From Symsagittifera roscoffensis (taxonomy: Eukaryota; Xenacoelomorpha; Acoela; Convolutidae), in assembly GCF_963678635.1 (NCBI RefSeq), contig NC_087067.1, forward strand, positions 2,666,001 to 2,730,000: a DNA stretch of 64,000 nt. Reading direction: 5' to 3'. The notes under the pieces were generated by a model, which did not search any database, was not told the DNA's origin, and saw nothing but the letters and a program-made list of their open reading frames with translations. Positions within the stretch are counted from its first letter, which is position 1. Each line of letters starts with the position of its first letter. The position numbers and the translations under genes were made by a program. Positions 11,101 through 21,518 of this stretch are shown here, in pieces.

Positions 11101-14100
11101 TACAACTGGAAAACTGTTTGCAGCTGAGCAGATTCCGGAAGCACGATCCAGACATCAAACATGACTGGACCAGGATCAACAGTGACACACGCTTCGGCTC
11201 TTTGCTCCTCCCCTCCCCAATTTTTGCTCTTTTTTTCATCGTCATTTGGCTCCTCGTGACTGTCAGAGTAGATCACGTATTTTGCGCTCTGTCTTTCTTG
11301 TATATTTTCAGCTGGAAAACATAAATTATAAACAAAATGAAAACAAAAAAAGTCGTCAGACAACATTACGCTCGTGGCAGAAGCTCATATATGTCATAAT
11401 ATCTCATTCATGCAATATGCTTCATAGTAATATCCGTTATGGCAAGCCTGCGCACTGTTTCAATCATTTTTCCTCCGTTTTTTAAATTTTTGTTTCAAGT
11501 TTTGAACATTTTTTTCGTTTTTTCGAAAAATTGTAAATTTATACAGTTCTTCAGTTCTGGGGTTTCAAAGAGACACCAAATAGTTCTATTTTTATAGATT
11601 AAATATCAAGCAAATAAAAGTCGGTTTGAAAACGGAACAAGACTGCTCGTATCAGGGCGAAACCCTGAATGTTTCGACTGCCTTTTAAGGTCTATGGAGC
11701 AGTAACAACATGAAAAAATTAATTCTAAAAAAAAAGTAAGAATAAAAGTAATTTGAGATTTTTGATAAAATCAACCCCCACACGCCATATAAAGGACAGA
11801 GTGATAAATTTTGCTCCTTGTAAGAAATCAATTATGGCAAAATAAGCTTCCTTCAACCAATTTGGAACGATTTCTAAGACGGATTAAATCTGCGCTTACG
11901 CGTTAATAGCGCGAAACATATTGTCCTAAATTGGCAAAATTGGCGAAATTTGCAATTGCTAAGCCCCATAGCTTTACGAAAAATATTTTCAGGTAGAATA
12001 TCTTTTCAACTTTAAGACCGAGACAACAAAACTTTTTAAATGATACAAAAAAAATTTCGTCAAAAATGGCTAGTTAAAAAGTCGAAGTTTGTCTGAAGAA
12101 AAAAATCAACGCGAGCAGGGGCGGATCTAGGATTTTCTCGCGGAAGGAGGGGACAAAAATGTTGTCGATTTTTGCTTTAGGTCGACCAAATTGATTTTCT
12201 GAGCTCTCCAAATCATTATAAAGACCCCATTCTTACCAAATTTTCAACGCCGCAGGCGATTTTTTGAAAAAACAGGCCAAAAAAGGCGTTTTTAGGCAAA
12301 ATTTAGAAAATGTTGTCTAGAAAATTGCGCTTTTTTGTCGCGCGCTCCCCCCTCAAAATTAGTATATACTGGCGCCCATGGCGCCTCTAGAAAAACTTTA
12401 GGGTCAATCAGTCAAAAATGGGTGTTTCAAAAAAGTACAAAGGGGGACCCTTTGGGTCGGCTGGGGGTCGAATCCACCGGTGGCCCCGAGTACAAATAAA
12501 AAATAATCCGTTACTTTTGTACGAAAGCCTGAACAACAACACGACGCATGGAAATCTGATTTATGAATTAAGTACGGTTTTAGGATCATTTTTTGATTCA
12601 ACGGAGAAATAAACAAAGAAACGGCATAAGGACGCCAAACAGTGAGACAAGTGTTGAATGGTATGATTTGCAAATAAATGAAAAACAAGTAAATTTTTAA
12701 TAATTAGCAAATGGTCGTCCGCTTTCTGTTATTTGCAAAGTAGTTCACGAGTTTTTTTAGAAAAAAAAACAGATCTAGTCTTATAAAAATTGATTTCAGC
12801 TCCTTGATTTGGATTAAGACTACGGTTGGTTTAAAGATTGAAATGATCTCTGGGTGGTAGGTCAGTAACTCGATGTATCAGTAAACCGAAAACGGACGGA
12901 CCAGATTAGTAAACCGAAAATTAATGATTCAATTACGTAATCACATTAGCTAAAAACTGAGATTTTATACAAAATGACATTTTTTTCCTCAAAACAAAAA
13001 TCGAATTAAATAATGAAATAAATTAGCTCTTCCCATCAGCCTCGTAGTTTTAAAATTATTGTTTCAGCCAGGGAAAATTTATTCTATAAATTTTTAATTC
13101 CGCAACTGATGTAGTTATTACGTAAATCGGTTTACTGATCTGGTAATTTACTGACACCGCGGGCTTCTGTATGCACCCCGATCTTTGAAACCAAAATTAA
13201 TGACGAGAAATTAGGAGGGCTTACTATTTTAAACGATGCCGTCGCGACAACTCGCAAAGGTGTAGCGCTCCCAAAATTCAAAGAAACCCAAATCTAACAA
13301 AATCTGGCTCTACTTCGCTCACAATCGGACAGAGTATTTTATTGCGTGTGGAAAAGAGCTAAACTTTGCGAGTAGTTTAATTTTGACTTATCGAGTTATC
13401 AAGTCATTTTTTTGCGGTAGGGCGGGGGAGATAGGTGGGGGGGTGGAGGAAGGGGTGGGGGCTGTTCTGACCTGGGAAGTGGAACACTCTGATGTGGAAT
13501 GGGGTGGGGGTGACACATGGCTGAACTGTAATACACACTCGGGACTGATTCACCCTGTCGCTCACATTAGCCTGCACTCTGTCCGCGAACTTGAAGCTGA
13601 ACAAACAAAAGTTTTATCCAACCAGGATTGCATCATGTTTACAAACACCCCCCCCCCCCCATTACTGCAGAAGGTGGTAAAGTACCAATGTTACAAGGTG
13701 CAAATGTTCGTTAGATCTAATGATTCTTGAAAGTGAGTTTTTCTCCGAATGTGATCGAGACACCGAGATCTTAAAATGTTAGGTTTTATGCCAAAATAAC
13801 CAAAACATTCTTTTTCCCCCCTGAATTTTGCAATTTAATTTATGAGTTTCTTATAGAAAAAACGAAAAAAAAAATTAAATTAATTTTGACTTACATGTTT
13901 TTGACTCCAGGATGTACTAAGACCTGCTGAGGCAATGGGTTAAAGTTGAAGTGCGTTGTCGCAAAAAGTAAAGGAAGTTTGGGAGATGAAAACATGGAAC
14001 TCATTGAGGGGGCTCTGTAGCAGTAACATTGGGGAAGCATTGCACCGCAACACATCATTAGCGTCAACAGAACTTTTAATCTTAGAAAAATATACGCAAT

Positions 14101-14400
14101 AATCCTTGTTAGTCCAAGTTTTTTTGACGTTGGGATCCGGGAGACCTCGACTGTCGTTGATGGAGTTTCACTAGAGACGTTTGGACCCCTTAGTTGGACC
14201 CCTTCAGCGCCTGCTCTTCTCTCCTCCCCTCTCAATGCTAAAATTGGGTGGGGATGAGCCGTTTCCGAGCTGCTATCAGAAACGTTTGCAGATTTTCGAT
14301 TAAGAGTTCGAAGAGCAAGATAAGACAAGTGGAGTTTTGGTGCTTTAGAAGGTCTCTGGAGGTCTCTAGTCCGATTCAGTGACGTCTCTTTTTCGTTCAT
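6793..14400 (-). CDS. NDNF-like extracellular protein gene, five-exon model
   Basis: The model is 14400-13895, 13596-13472, 11311-11010, 9489-9369 and 8108-6793, about 789 codons. Exons 1-3 have clear junctions (GTAAGT donor; TTTGTTTGTTCAG and TTTTCCAG acceptors) and compatible phases; exon 4 and the exon 5 start are less certain. The product has a ~90-residue N-terminal segment rich in S, R and P, one hydrophobic stretch (IIAYIFLRLKVLLTLMMCCG), then a long extracellular part. VCITVQPCVTPTPFHIRVF and EACVTVDPGPVMFDVWIVLP resemble the 'VTVTPC...W' entry of NDNF. LQYSWPTS...IAFCAVF and VSCSRD...NDRDYQLVLFALD resemble the strands of its first fibronectin-III domain. Known NDNF proteins are secreted neurotrophic or vascular factors; here the hydrophobic stretch could be a signal anchor. 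The family call rests on remembered patterns, so I am sure of a gene and unsure of its name. Confidence 0.6.
8418..8923. mobile_element. Foldback element (inverted repeat, ~170-bp arms)
   Basis: The left arm (about 8418-8585: GGATGAAAAACCGTAAAA, CGTGGTTTGTCCATTTAGCC, AAAAAGTCCCCGT, GAACTAGGCCC) is repeated in reverse complement at about 8750-8923 (GGGCCTAGCTGA, ACGGGGACTTTTTGG, AAATAGACAAACCACG, TTTTACGGTTTTCTATCC). The loop is about 165 bp. It lies in the last intron of the NDNF-like gene. I see no convincing target duplication. Confidence 0.7.
9150..9314 (-). mobile_element. tRNA-derived SINE or tRNA-like repeat
   Basis: Read on the minus strand from 9314, GACTTTGTGGTGCATCGG contains a near-consensus polymerase III A box (TGGTGCATCGG), and 40 bases later GCGGGTTCAAATCGC contains a near-perfect B box (GGTTCAAATCG). 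Acceptor-stem pairing is poor, and the head continues into an AT-rich body, so this is a SINE rather than a working tRNA gene. It is just downstream of the candidate exon 4 donor, inside the intron. Confidence 0.55.
9369..9489 (-). CDS. Candidate exon 4 of the NDNF-like gene
   Basis: Acceptor CCTTGTTTTAG|TTACAATATAG in phase 0 fits exon 3. It encodes LQYSWPTSEQGFSGLAGEKQ, then SFTNESSIAFCAVFAQLPNQ, and ends at CCAACCAGG|GTTTCG in phase 1. The content (W in an early strand, then F-C-A-V) suits a fibronectin-III first half. The donor is weak and the exon rests on 40 open codons, so it is less certain than exons 1-3. Confidence 0.4.
9490..11009. other. Intron between candidate exons 3 and 4; no further gene seen
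   Basis: This is AT-rich sequence with A-rich runs (10610-10690) and no coding signal I can support. A plus-strand frame at 10010-10279 is low-complexity and starts at a TTG codon. Confidence 0.4.
11010..11311 (-). CDS. Exon 3 of the NDNF-like gene
   Basis: Acceptor TTTATGTTTTCCAG|CTGAAAATA and donor GTCTCAG|GTTTAC bound 302 bp. Phase 1 in completes the codon begun by exon 2, and the exon ends in phase 0. It encodes an acidic linker (HEEPNDDEKKSKNWGGEEQ) followed by EACVTVDPGPVMFDVWIVLP and TVFQLYFTHGLPSSL. The repeat of the 'C-V-T-V-x-P' pattern from exon 2 suggests a continuing beta-strand domain. Confidence 0.7.
11637..12537 (+). repeat. Dispersed ~520-bp repeat (R520), copy a, split by a MITE
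   Basis: It starts AACAAGACTGCTCGTATCAG and runs through GGGCGAAACCCTGAATG, GACTGCCTTTTAAGG and TTACGCGTTAATAGCGCG to a terminus reading CGTTACTTTTGTACGAAAG...GAACAA. The same element recurs at 23099-23606, 60784-61305 (reversed) and 63180-63716. A hAT-like MITE (12116-12482) interrupts this copy near its right end. It lies in the intron between exons 2 and 3 of the NDNF-like gene. Confidence 0.8.
12116..12482 (+). mobile_element. hAT-like MITE nested in R520
   Basis: The left end is CAGGGGCGGATCTAGG and the right end is CGAATCCACCGGTG, an imperfect inverted repeat. The flanks AACGCGAG (12108-12115) and GCCCCGAG (12483-12490) are a plausible decayed 8-bp target duplication, as expected for hAT. 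Internal hallmarks are a GCGCGCTCCCCCCTC box, GGCGCCCATGGCGCC and GGGGGACCCTTTGGGTCGGC. Removing it restores a continuous R520. Confidence 0.75.
13472..13596 (-). CDS. Exon 2 of the NDNF-like gene
   Basis: Acceptor TTTGTTTGTTCAG|CTTC and donor TTCCCAG|GTCAGA bound 125 bp. Phase 2 in and phase 1 out match exon 1 and exon 3. It encodes FKFADRVQANVSDRVNQ then VCITVQPCVTPTPFHIRVF, with two cysteines and two N-glycosylation motifs (NVSD, NQSR). A strongly C-rich intron start follows the donor on the minus strand. Confidence 0.75.
13895..14400 (-). CDS. Exon 1 of the NDNF-like gene (start codon, hydrophobic anchor)
   Basis: The ATG at 14400-14398 has a good context (GCTACCATGA), and the frame is closed upstream by a TAG. 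It encodes MNEKETSLNRTRDLQ, a low-complexity S/R/P region with N-glycosylation motifs (NVSD, NVSS), the hydrophobic segment, then PLPQQVLVHPGVKN. The donor is CAAAAACAT|GTAAGT, ending in phase 2. A second methionine pair inside the hydrophobic stretch is an alternative start. Confidence 0.65.
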
Positions 14401-14554
14401 GGTAGCAAAAACGAGCACAAGAATTGGCACATGTTGTCCCAGTTGGCACTAATAGACAAATTCCCCACTATTTTCATAGTTCCATCTGGAGTAAATGGTG
14501 ATAAATTCAGAATTGCCTTCAACCGGGTCAATGAGTCACCAACTCTCTTTCGAT
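14397..14554 (-). CDS. Candidate 3'-terminal exon of an unidentified gene
   Basis: Acceptor GCTCATTTCAG|ATCGAAAG opens a frame encoding RKRVGDSLTRLKAILNLSPF, then TPDGTMKIVGNLSISANWDN, ending CSFLLP and TGA at 14399-14397. The two leading bases (phase 1 in) join in phase to the candidate exon at 17615-17530. The final TGA overlaps the ATG of the NDNF-like gene in another frame. It may be a real last exon of a neighbouring gene, or a 5' untranslated exon of the NDNF-like transcript that is open by chance. No domain recognised. Confidence 0.35.
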
Positions 14555-15792
14555 CTGAAATGAGCAATTGAAATATCAAATTCCAACACCTACCCACGTC
14601 GATTTCAAAGGAAAGGCAAAAGGTAACGGTTTTTTTAGGCAAATTTAACCAAATTGAGTAAAAGTTTCTACGGGAGCAAACGCAAGATTTTTCCGACATT
14701 TGAAAAAAAAAATTTCCGACATTTATCTTATTTTTTTTTCTTTGAACTTATCAGTTTTTCTTTTTCAACCTAGAACAGAAAAAAATATATGATCAATCAC
14801 TTTGATTTTTCAAAAACCTCAATTTGCTTTTAGAGCATTGCTTTATATATGGTATGATACCCATATAGCTCGATAGCTCATACTTTTTTTTCATTTACAC
14901 TTGGCACTTACGGCACATAAGGGATTTTTTTACAGAAAACAATGAGGGCATTGGGATTATAACTCATTTAAGCCTTTTAAACAAAACGCGCAAAAACCAT
15001 CTCAACTCACTAAGCAAGATTCGGTGTCGCACCGTAAGAAGAACAATAATGATTGATCAGCGCGGAGCCTCGATTGTTCCGATTGCTCCGACTCTGTCGT
15101 TGATTTGTTTTTTTTTGTTTTTAAAAATTAGATCTTTCATAAGAGCGTTTAATTAAGACCTAGTAGCACAAGTAATCTCTCATTTTCTCTGAAAATCGAA
15201 ACAACAAAATTCGCATGCTATGCAAATACTTTAATACTTTTTCTGCGCTTGTGGAGCAAGTAATTAAAAACTACCCGTACTGAATACAGATTTGGATTAA
15301 GTTAAATCTAATTTGAATCAAATCGATTAGTCATGTAAACTTAAGAAACTAAAAAGGATTTTCATTCGAATTAAAAAGAGTCATCCAGTAAACTTTGGAT
15401 AAGTTAAGTATCTGAACTTGATAAAAATTAATTTGGATGGATTTTGGTAGCCACTTAATTTCACCTGAATCGAACTGAAATTGTACATGTCAACTTGGGG
15501 ATTGAAAAAGGTGATTTTTTAGCCAAAAACCACGCTTGATGAAAACTTCTGTTGGATGAAACTTCTTTCAATGCCATTCTTAAGATCATCATTTTTAGCG
15601 CAATTTTACTGGGTGAATAAAAAATTGATAGTCCCGCATTGAATCAATTAGTTCGTAATGTGACAACTCGCAAGAAAAAACAACTCGCAATGAAAGACAA
15701 CTCGCAAAAAAAATAACTAGCAAAATACTCATCACCGCAATATACTCACCAACGTGTTGCGAGCATGCCAACAGATGATAAGACTTTATACG

Positions 15793-16150
15793 AAGTTTAG
15801 GACCGGTTATCGCCTTAAGCCGAGAATATAAATTTCCAACTAGCTTCGAAAACTTGCGAGTTGTTGCTTTCCTTAAACTTTTCGAGTTGTATTTTGTTGC
15901 AAGTTTACTTTTATTGCGAGTTGATGCGGTTATCAATTATACAAAGTGCAAATTAACAATTAACAAAGTTTAGGACCGGTTATCGCCTTAAACCGAGAAT
16001 ATAAATTTCCAACTAGCTTCAAAAACTTGCGAGTTGTTGCTTTCCTTAAACTTTTCGAGTTGTATTTAGTTACAAGTTTACTTTTATTGCGAGTTCATGC
16101 GGTTACCAATTAATTATGCTATACAAAGTTTGCAAATTAAATTTTTGCAT
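15793..16150. repeat. Tandem duplication, 173-bp unit, two copies
   Basis: The block AAGTTTAGGACCGGTTATCG ... TTATTGCGAGTT(G/C)ATGCGGTTA at 15793-15965 is repeated at 15966-16135 with few changes. The surrounding 15660-15760 carries several further copies of ACAACTCGCAA, the reverse complement of the TTGCGAGTTGT motif within the unit. Confidence 0.8.
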
Positions 16151-16971
16151 CCTATAGTTTTTTTTTCAGAGAAAGCATCAGCATGAAAGTTTCTCATTAT
16201 GGTTTGTATAAAAAAATATTTAAAAAATGAATTTAAATAGATTTAAACCGATGCATATCAGCTTAAAGTTATCAAAGTAAAACTATACAGGAACAAAAAT
16301 ATGAATTAAAATCGATTTAGAACCGATACAAGTTGATTTTTTTAACGGTTTTGACATTCAAATTATTTCATTTTACAATTGATCCTGAAAGTGTTTCCCC
16401 GTTTTGAAGATAGATTAGTTTAAATTGTTTTAGAATGAATTCAAATAGATTTTTTTTCCGTTTCAAATCAATTTGGAAACAATCCAAGTGAATTTTTTTG
16501 GTTTTGAATTCCGATCAATTTCAATCGGCTTAAAAATATTTCAAATCCATTTTTTTTCAACTGAATACTTTTTTGATACTAAAATTGATCTTAATCAGTT
16601 TTTGTCAGTGTGGGTAGCTTAGAGTAAATCGCACGAATTTGAAAAAAAATGGATAATTTTTGCGAAGTCAGCCTGTCATTGTGTCAGGAAATTTTGTGAC
16701 ATTTAGTTTGAAAACCGGCAAAAATCAAACCCAATTCTCTCGACAGACAATTTTTTGAAACGTTTTTGGATTCCGAATCTCGACTGTTAGCACTTTAATG
16801 TGATGCGGCACTTGACCCATATTCCAACTTTTTTTGATGTAGTCGGGCGAAAAAAATAGAGACCAATTTTTTTGATTCATGCATCCAGAAAAAAGGAAGA
16901 AAGTTTAGAAAAACATTAACTGATTTGAAGAAAAATTTCAAGGTTTCAATTGAATAATTTTTGTCTCGAAA

Positions 16972-17303
16972 CAGGCGCCAATCTAGGAGTTTCTCGAGAA
17001 AGGGGGGGAGGCGAATTTCAAAACTTAGAAAAAATGGCCCAAAAAAGACGTTTTTAGGCACTTTTTGGAAAATTTCGACCAAAAAAATCGCGTTTTTTTC
17101 GGTGCGCGCTCCTCCCTCAAAATTAGTTTAGATTGGCGCCAAAGGCGCCCTTTGAAAATTTTTAAGGTCAGCCAGCCAAAAATGGATATCTCAAAATAAA
17201 ACAAAGGGGGGACCCTTTGGGTCGGCTGAGGGTCGAATGCCTAAGGGGAAAACAATGGGTCCGCCCCCCGCCCCCGCCTCCACCCCCCCTAAGTCCGCTA
17301 CCT
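16972..17303 (+). mobile_element. hAT-like MITE beside a 23-bp tandem array
   Basis: It starts CAGGCGCCAATCTAGGAG and carries the family blocks (GTGCGCGCTCCTCCCTC, GGCGCCAAAGGCGCC, GGGGGGACCCTTTGGGTCGG) in the same order as the copy at 12116. It ends near CCTAAGTCCGCTACC. A 23-bp tandem array (TTGAATAACGAAGTCTCGAA unit, 17303-17363) follows directly. The left flank also ends GTCTCGAAA, suggesting insertion into that array. Confidence 0.65.
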
Positions 17304-17529
17304 TGAATAACGAAGTCTCGAAACCTTGAATAACGAAGTCTCGAAACGTTGAATAACGAAGTCGGTTAAAACTTTGATGTAATGTTTTTTAACGAAATAA
17401 AAAAAAAATGGCATAGCAGGCAGTATTTTCAGGGGATAAAGTATATATGTATCACTGTTTGAGTTTGCCATCACTTATCAATAATTGAGTAGTCAGGATT
17501 CAGCAAAGTCTTATCAGAACTCCATTTAC

Positions 17530-17615
17530 CTGCAATACCTTTTGCGTATATCTTATAGTTCTGAGAAGATATGAGCTGACCGCTTATGACACCGTTTGAG
17601 ATCCGCGATGGTATG
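17530..17615 (-). CDS. Candidate 86-bp internal exon, unknown gene
   Basis: A strong acceptor (GATTATTATTTTGCAG|CATACC) and donor (GGTATTGCAG|GTAAAT) enclose an open frame encoding IPSRISNGVISGQLISSQNY then KIYAKGIA. Phase is 2 in and 1 out. It joins in phase to the candidate exon ending at 14397. Splice signals are good, but 28 open codons alone are weak evidence and I recognise no domain. Confidence 0.4.
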
Positions 17616-17619
17616 CTGC

Positions 17620-18630
17620 AAAATAATAATCGAAAACAGGTAACAAGAACAAATGTAAAAGTTACAGCAAGACGAGAGACAAATTATTCCTTCGCGTTTG
17701 ATGTAACCTTGGCTGATTGAGAGCCCAATTTAATTCCAGATATATTTAGAACAAATCAAAGATACGACGTTTCTGAACTCTCAGATGGTTGACTTTAGGA
17801 GCGTGTTCGATTCTGAACAAACGATAAAACGCATATCGATGATTAATGATTAAAATTGACGTTGGAAACACCGAATGAAATATTGTCGGCAAAGGGTGTA
17901 ATTAGTTTTTTTTTACAAAATTAGATTGAAATCTTTGATACCCTGTGGAGCTTATGAGTCTGTGAGTCTATCAAAGTCTGGTGTCGTTTCGGTCCAATGC
18001 ATAAGATACAGAGCAAAAGAAAAGTTTTAGTCTGCAAAAGTACGAACTCAATTTCAAACAGGTGAGTTAACGAGTAATAAATTGATCAATCAATGGCATA
18101 TTTGAGTTTACTTTTAAATTCTGGATTTGCTCGAAATTTCAAATTATTAAAAGCTTTATTTAGATATGTTTTACAGCATATATTGTCAAAAATATTCAGA
18201 AGTTTTGTTGTTTTAAATTAACTAAAACTTTTATCTGTTCAAGAAGTGCTTGATCAAATAAGTTTATTTGTGGGACAAATTAATTTAAATGAAATCAAAA
18301 GGTTTTTTTTTGTATTCATCGGGTAGGTACCCTACAAAAAAGTGATTTAACAATTAGAAAAACCTTAGCTTACTATCCAAGCTATCCGAACATTGACTAG
18401 TGGCTAGACTTGGCAAAAAACTGTTTAACTTGGATAGAAATTTGGATTTTGTAAAAAAAAATACGCAATTTACCTCGCTGATTTTTTCCAATATAATTAT
18501 TTAGTACACGATTTAGTGACCGTGAAATATTGGGTCTATGTACAAGTATGGTCCACAGGTGGGTTTGGGATTTGAGTGCAATCAATTATTTCGTGCTGTG
18601 TGGCTATTCTATGTCCGAATCATAAACAAC
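17620..18630. other. AT-rich stretch left of the large duplication; no gene seen
   Basis: No frame with splice support and no repeat that I can match elsewhere in the window. Confidence 0.35.
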
Positions 18631-20257
18631 AAAAGAAAGAAGAGAGTCCAAAGACAGCTTGCAGTCACGTGACATCAAAGAAAAGATCTGTCGGATCTCA
18701 GACGAGTATGGTAATGTCATAAATAAATGAATGGCAATTCTGTAAACATGTTTAAAAAATTATAAATATTGACCAACAAATTCGAACTAAATATCGGTGT
18801 CCGGCAAATAAGACGACAGTTTTTAGGACGACTACCGTTTTTGCGTTTTTGATAGGAATTTAAGACGAAGCATTTCTCCAAATTCTGAGAAACATAATAC
18901 GCTTAAGTTGGAACCGTTCATTTTAAATGTTTTAACGCTCATTTGTCGTCTTTAATGTCATGTCGTCTTAATGTCCTGTCATCTTAGTAACCTGTCATAT
19001 CAAACAACACGATTCGCACCACGGGGCTAAGAACTCATTGAAAAAAGAAAATAACCATCATAGGAGCTGTTCTATCTTTATTTAGGAAAAAGTAATTCAA
19101 TAAAAATTTTAACTTGATTTTTGATGGTCTTTGAGTTATAAATCATAATGGCTTTTTGAATCATACATAAATTATTGTTAAAAACTATCAGTTTTAAAGC
19201 TTCTCTCTTATAAGAGCTATAACAACTATGATCCTAAAAGCTTCAAAAAAGTTCAGTTGTTCGGTGCTCTCTAATATTTAGTAGCATTTGTGGGAAATCA
19301 AGCTTCAATGATTTCAAAAACGATTTCTGGTGTTATGATTTTCATAATTATTAGAAAATGAATTGCAAAAAACAGCAGTTTTGCTAAAGTTGTTTTTTAA
19401 AAGTCAAAAACATATCATTTGGCAAACCTGTAGTTGATTTGGTGTTCAAATCATCCCCAAGAATAATTCTTCTCTGAAACCAAATCTAACTTTCTTTGAT
19501 GCACCATAATCCTCATTCATAATACAGAAGATAATAGTCTCATTTGATAATCATATTGCGATCGTCTATTTAAATTCTCTGAAGCATGGGTTCAACAAAA
19601 CGAAAAGTAAAACTTGCTTCGGATAAAGATCTTAAATCTAGTCTTCAAATTTAGAAAATTGGAAACTTGACGTCTAGAATCGAAGGAAAAGAAGCGAGGC
19701 GTCGAGTCGTGAACAAAGGTGTGGCGATGATTATTGGAATCGGCAGCTAGATCTGGTCAACTCCTAATTCAAGGATAAAATAAGAAGTCCGGCACGCTTG
19801 AACAATTTAACCAAGAGCAAATAGGCTATAATTGAAACAGTTACTGCACTGCTAATTAGGCAGTGTTGGTGAAATAATAAATAACAATTGGCCTTCTGGG
19901 GTTAAGTTGAAAGTTACGGAGTCATAACCAATCGGGCTAATAAATTTGATGAGCTGTAAGATCTCGCCGACCACACGAAGGGCACATAAAAAGTGCAAAA
20001 AATGACAAAAAATTCAAACAGCCGAAAGTATTGTCATCCGACAACTACAGATCAGAATTTTGAAGCGAAATTCGAATGGTGCTTGTGGGTTAATCAATAA
20101 CCATTCATTTGTAAAACCGATTGTTTCGCAACCACTGAGTTTGTTTTTAGAAAGTATGTTTCGACAAAATTTAGTTTAAAGTTCACGATAATTTATTTTG
20201 CGTAATAATGACAACATAATTTTTGTTTATCTCTTCGAAATTATCTCAAATATTTAC

Positions 20258-20343
20258 CCAGTCGGTTTGTTGAACCATTAGAGATCTGCAGTAACTGCCA
20301 GTTTGCTGTGTCGGTTATGTATTTTGTAGGATACTTGCACTGG
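20258..20343 (-). CDS. Weak candidate 86-bp exon (copy A)
   Basis: Acceptor ATTATTTTAG|CCAGTG and donor CGACTGG|GTAAAT bound an open frame encoding QCKYPTKYITDTANWQLLQI and SNGSTNRL. Phase is 2 in and 1 out, the same length and phase as the exon at 17530. The counterpart in copy B has a CGA-to-TGA stop and mostly amino-acid-changing differences, so it is not under visible constraint. It could be chance. Confidence 0.2.
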
Positions 20344-20507
20344 CTAAAATAATGATAACCTTGGACCAATGATAGGGGAGAAAGCGAAAAAGAGGGAGAG
20401 AGAAAAGGGGAGGGGGTTGACTGTCGGCGGCATAAGTCCACCCTTTGAAGTGTGGGCTTCGATTGGCTATTGAAGAGAAGACAGGGAGTAGATCTCGTTT
20501 CGCACTG

Positions 20508-21232
20508 ATGAACCCAATTGTGACAGCTTTATGGGTGGTAAAATTAACCCTTAAAAATATATTTCCACCTCACTTATTTTCTGAATGCAAAACAAAATCA
20601 CCAAGAAACTTCTTGAATCGAAAAAACTTATTTTAATTTCTTTCCTTCGTTCTAACAGAAGCTTGTAGAAACATCAAACGAATTATCTACAACCATTGCG
20701 AAAAAAAATATGTTTAGTTCTAATCAAAATGTGAAAGTTGAAACTTTAATAAGTTAATCTGAACACTGGCTCGGTTTAACCTCAACCGCTACCAAATGTA
20801 CTCAGATATCAAAAACAAAAACTAAATTAGACCGCTCATTTTTACAACTTTGGGTTTCCATTCGTAATTAATTTCATCAAAATTACTTTGGCAAAATATC
20901 ACTTTAGGAAAAAAAATCTTTCAATCGGCAATACTAAAATTGTTAAGGTATAACAAATAAGTTCTCTTATGTGCTTGATTCGTAATCGATTTTGTTATTA
21001 TTATGATTCCTTCTGCTTTCAGACCTTTATGTTAAGCGTCCTTTTGTTCATTCTGGGATCATTTTCATTTTATTTCCACTGGGAGCAATTGTTGGCGTAT
21101 CAGACTACAAAGTGCAACTTTGGTTTGGCCGACGAGACTGCGAGTTGCTATAAATATAATGGAATTTGTGTCAAAGAGGTTTTCAAAGATAAGCAAAACA
21201 ACACCTTTGGGCCGCTAACCCAGATTAACTAA
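20508..21232 (+). CDS. Small single-pass membrane protein, two exons (copy A)
   Basis: Exon 1 (20508-20537) encodes MNPIVTALWV and ends at GGGTG|GTAAAA in phase 0. Exon 2 (21023-21232; acceptor TTCTGCTTTCAG) encodes TFMLSVLLFILGSFSFYFHW followed by an extracellular-type segment with cysteines (YQTTKCNFGLADETASCYKY, NGICVKEVF) and stops at TAA after PLTQIN. Joined, the hydrophobic parts form one N-terminal transmembrane helix. The reading frame stays open for 56 more codons past the TAA (AYQELEKFDPHWYID..., QLCCNT..., ending GKKKN, 21401-21403). The topology faintly recalls small channel-accessory subunits, but I cannot assign a family. It may be a pseudogene or a fragment of a longer gene. 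Confidence 0.4.
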
Positions 21233-21518
21233 GCATACCAAGAACTTGAGAAGTTTGATCCCCATTGGTACATAGATACGTTCAAAAATAAAGCTGAACA
21301 ACTATGTTGCAATACTGCAAAAACACGCATTCGTCTCAATTCTGCGCCCTTTTCTGCAAATAAACACGTGACACACTATGCGATTGGAAAGAAGAAGAAC
21401 TAAATCCCCGCACTGAAGTTTCATCAATAATAGTAGATTAAAATGGTTTTTAGAGAACAAAATATTGGACTATATAACCGATTATAGAAGCCAGTTTTAA
21501 ACTTAAATGCATTTTAAA

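Noticed and set aside
20384-20432. Minus-strand MPPTVNPLPFSLSLFFAFSP as a signal-peptide exon
   Set aside because: It comes from a polypyrimidine tract, and its only donor is out of phase with the next candidate exon; the plus-strand reading is no better supported.
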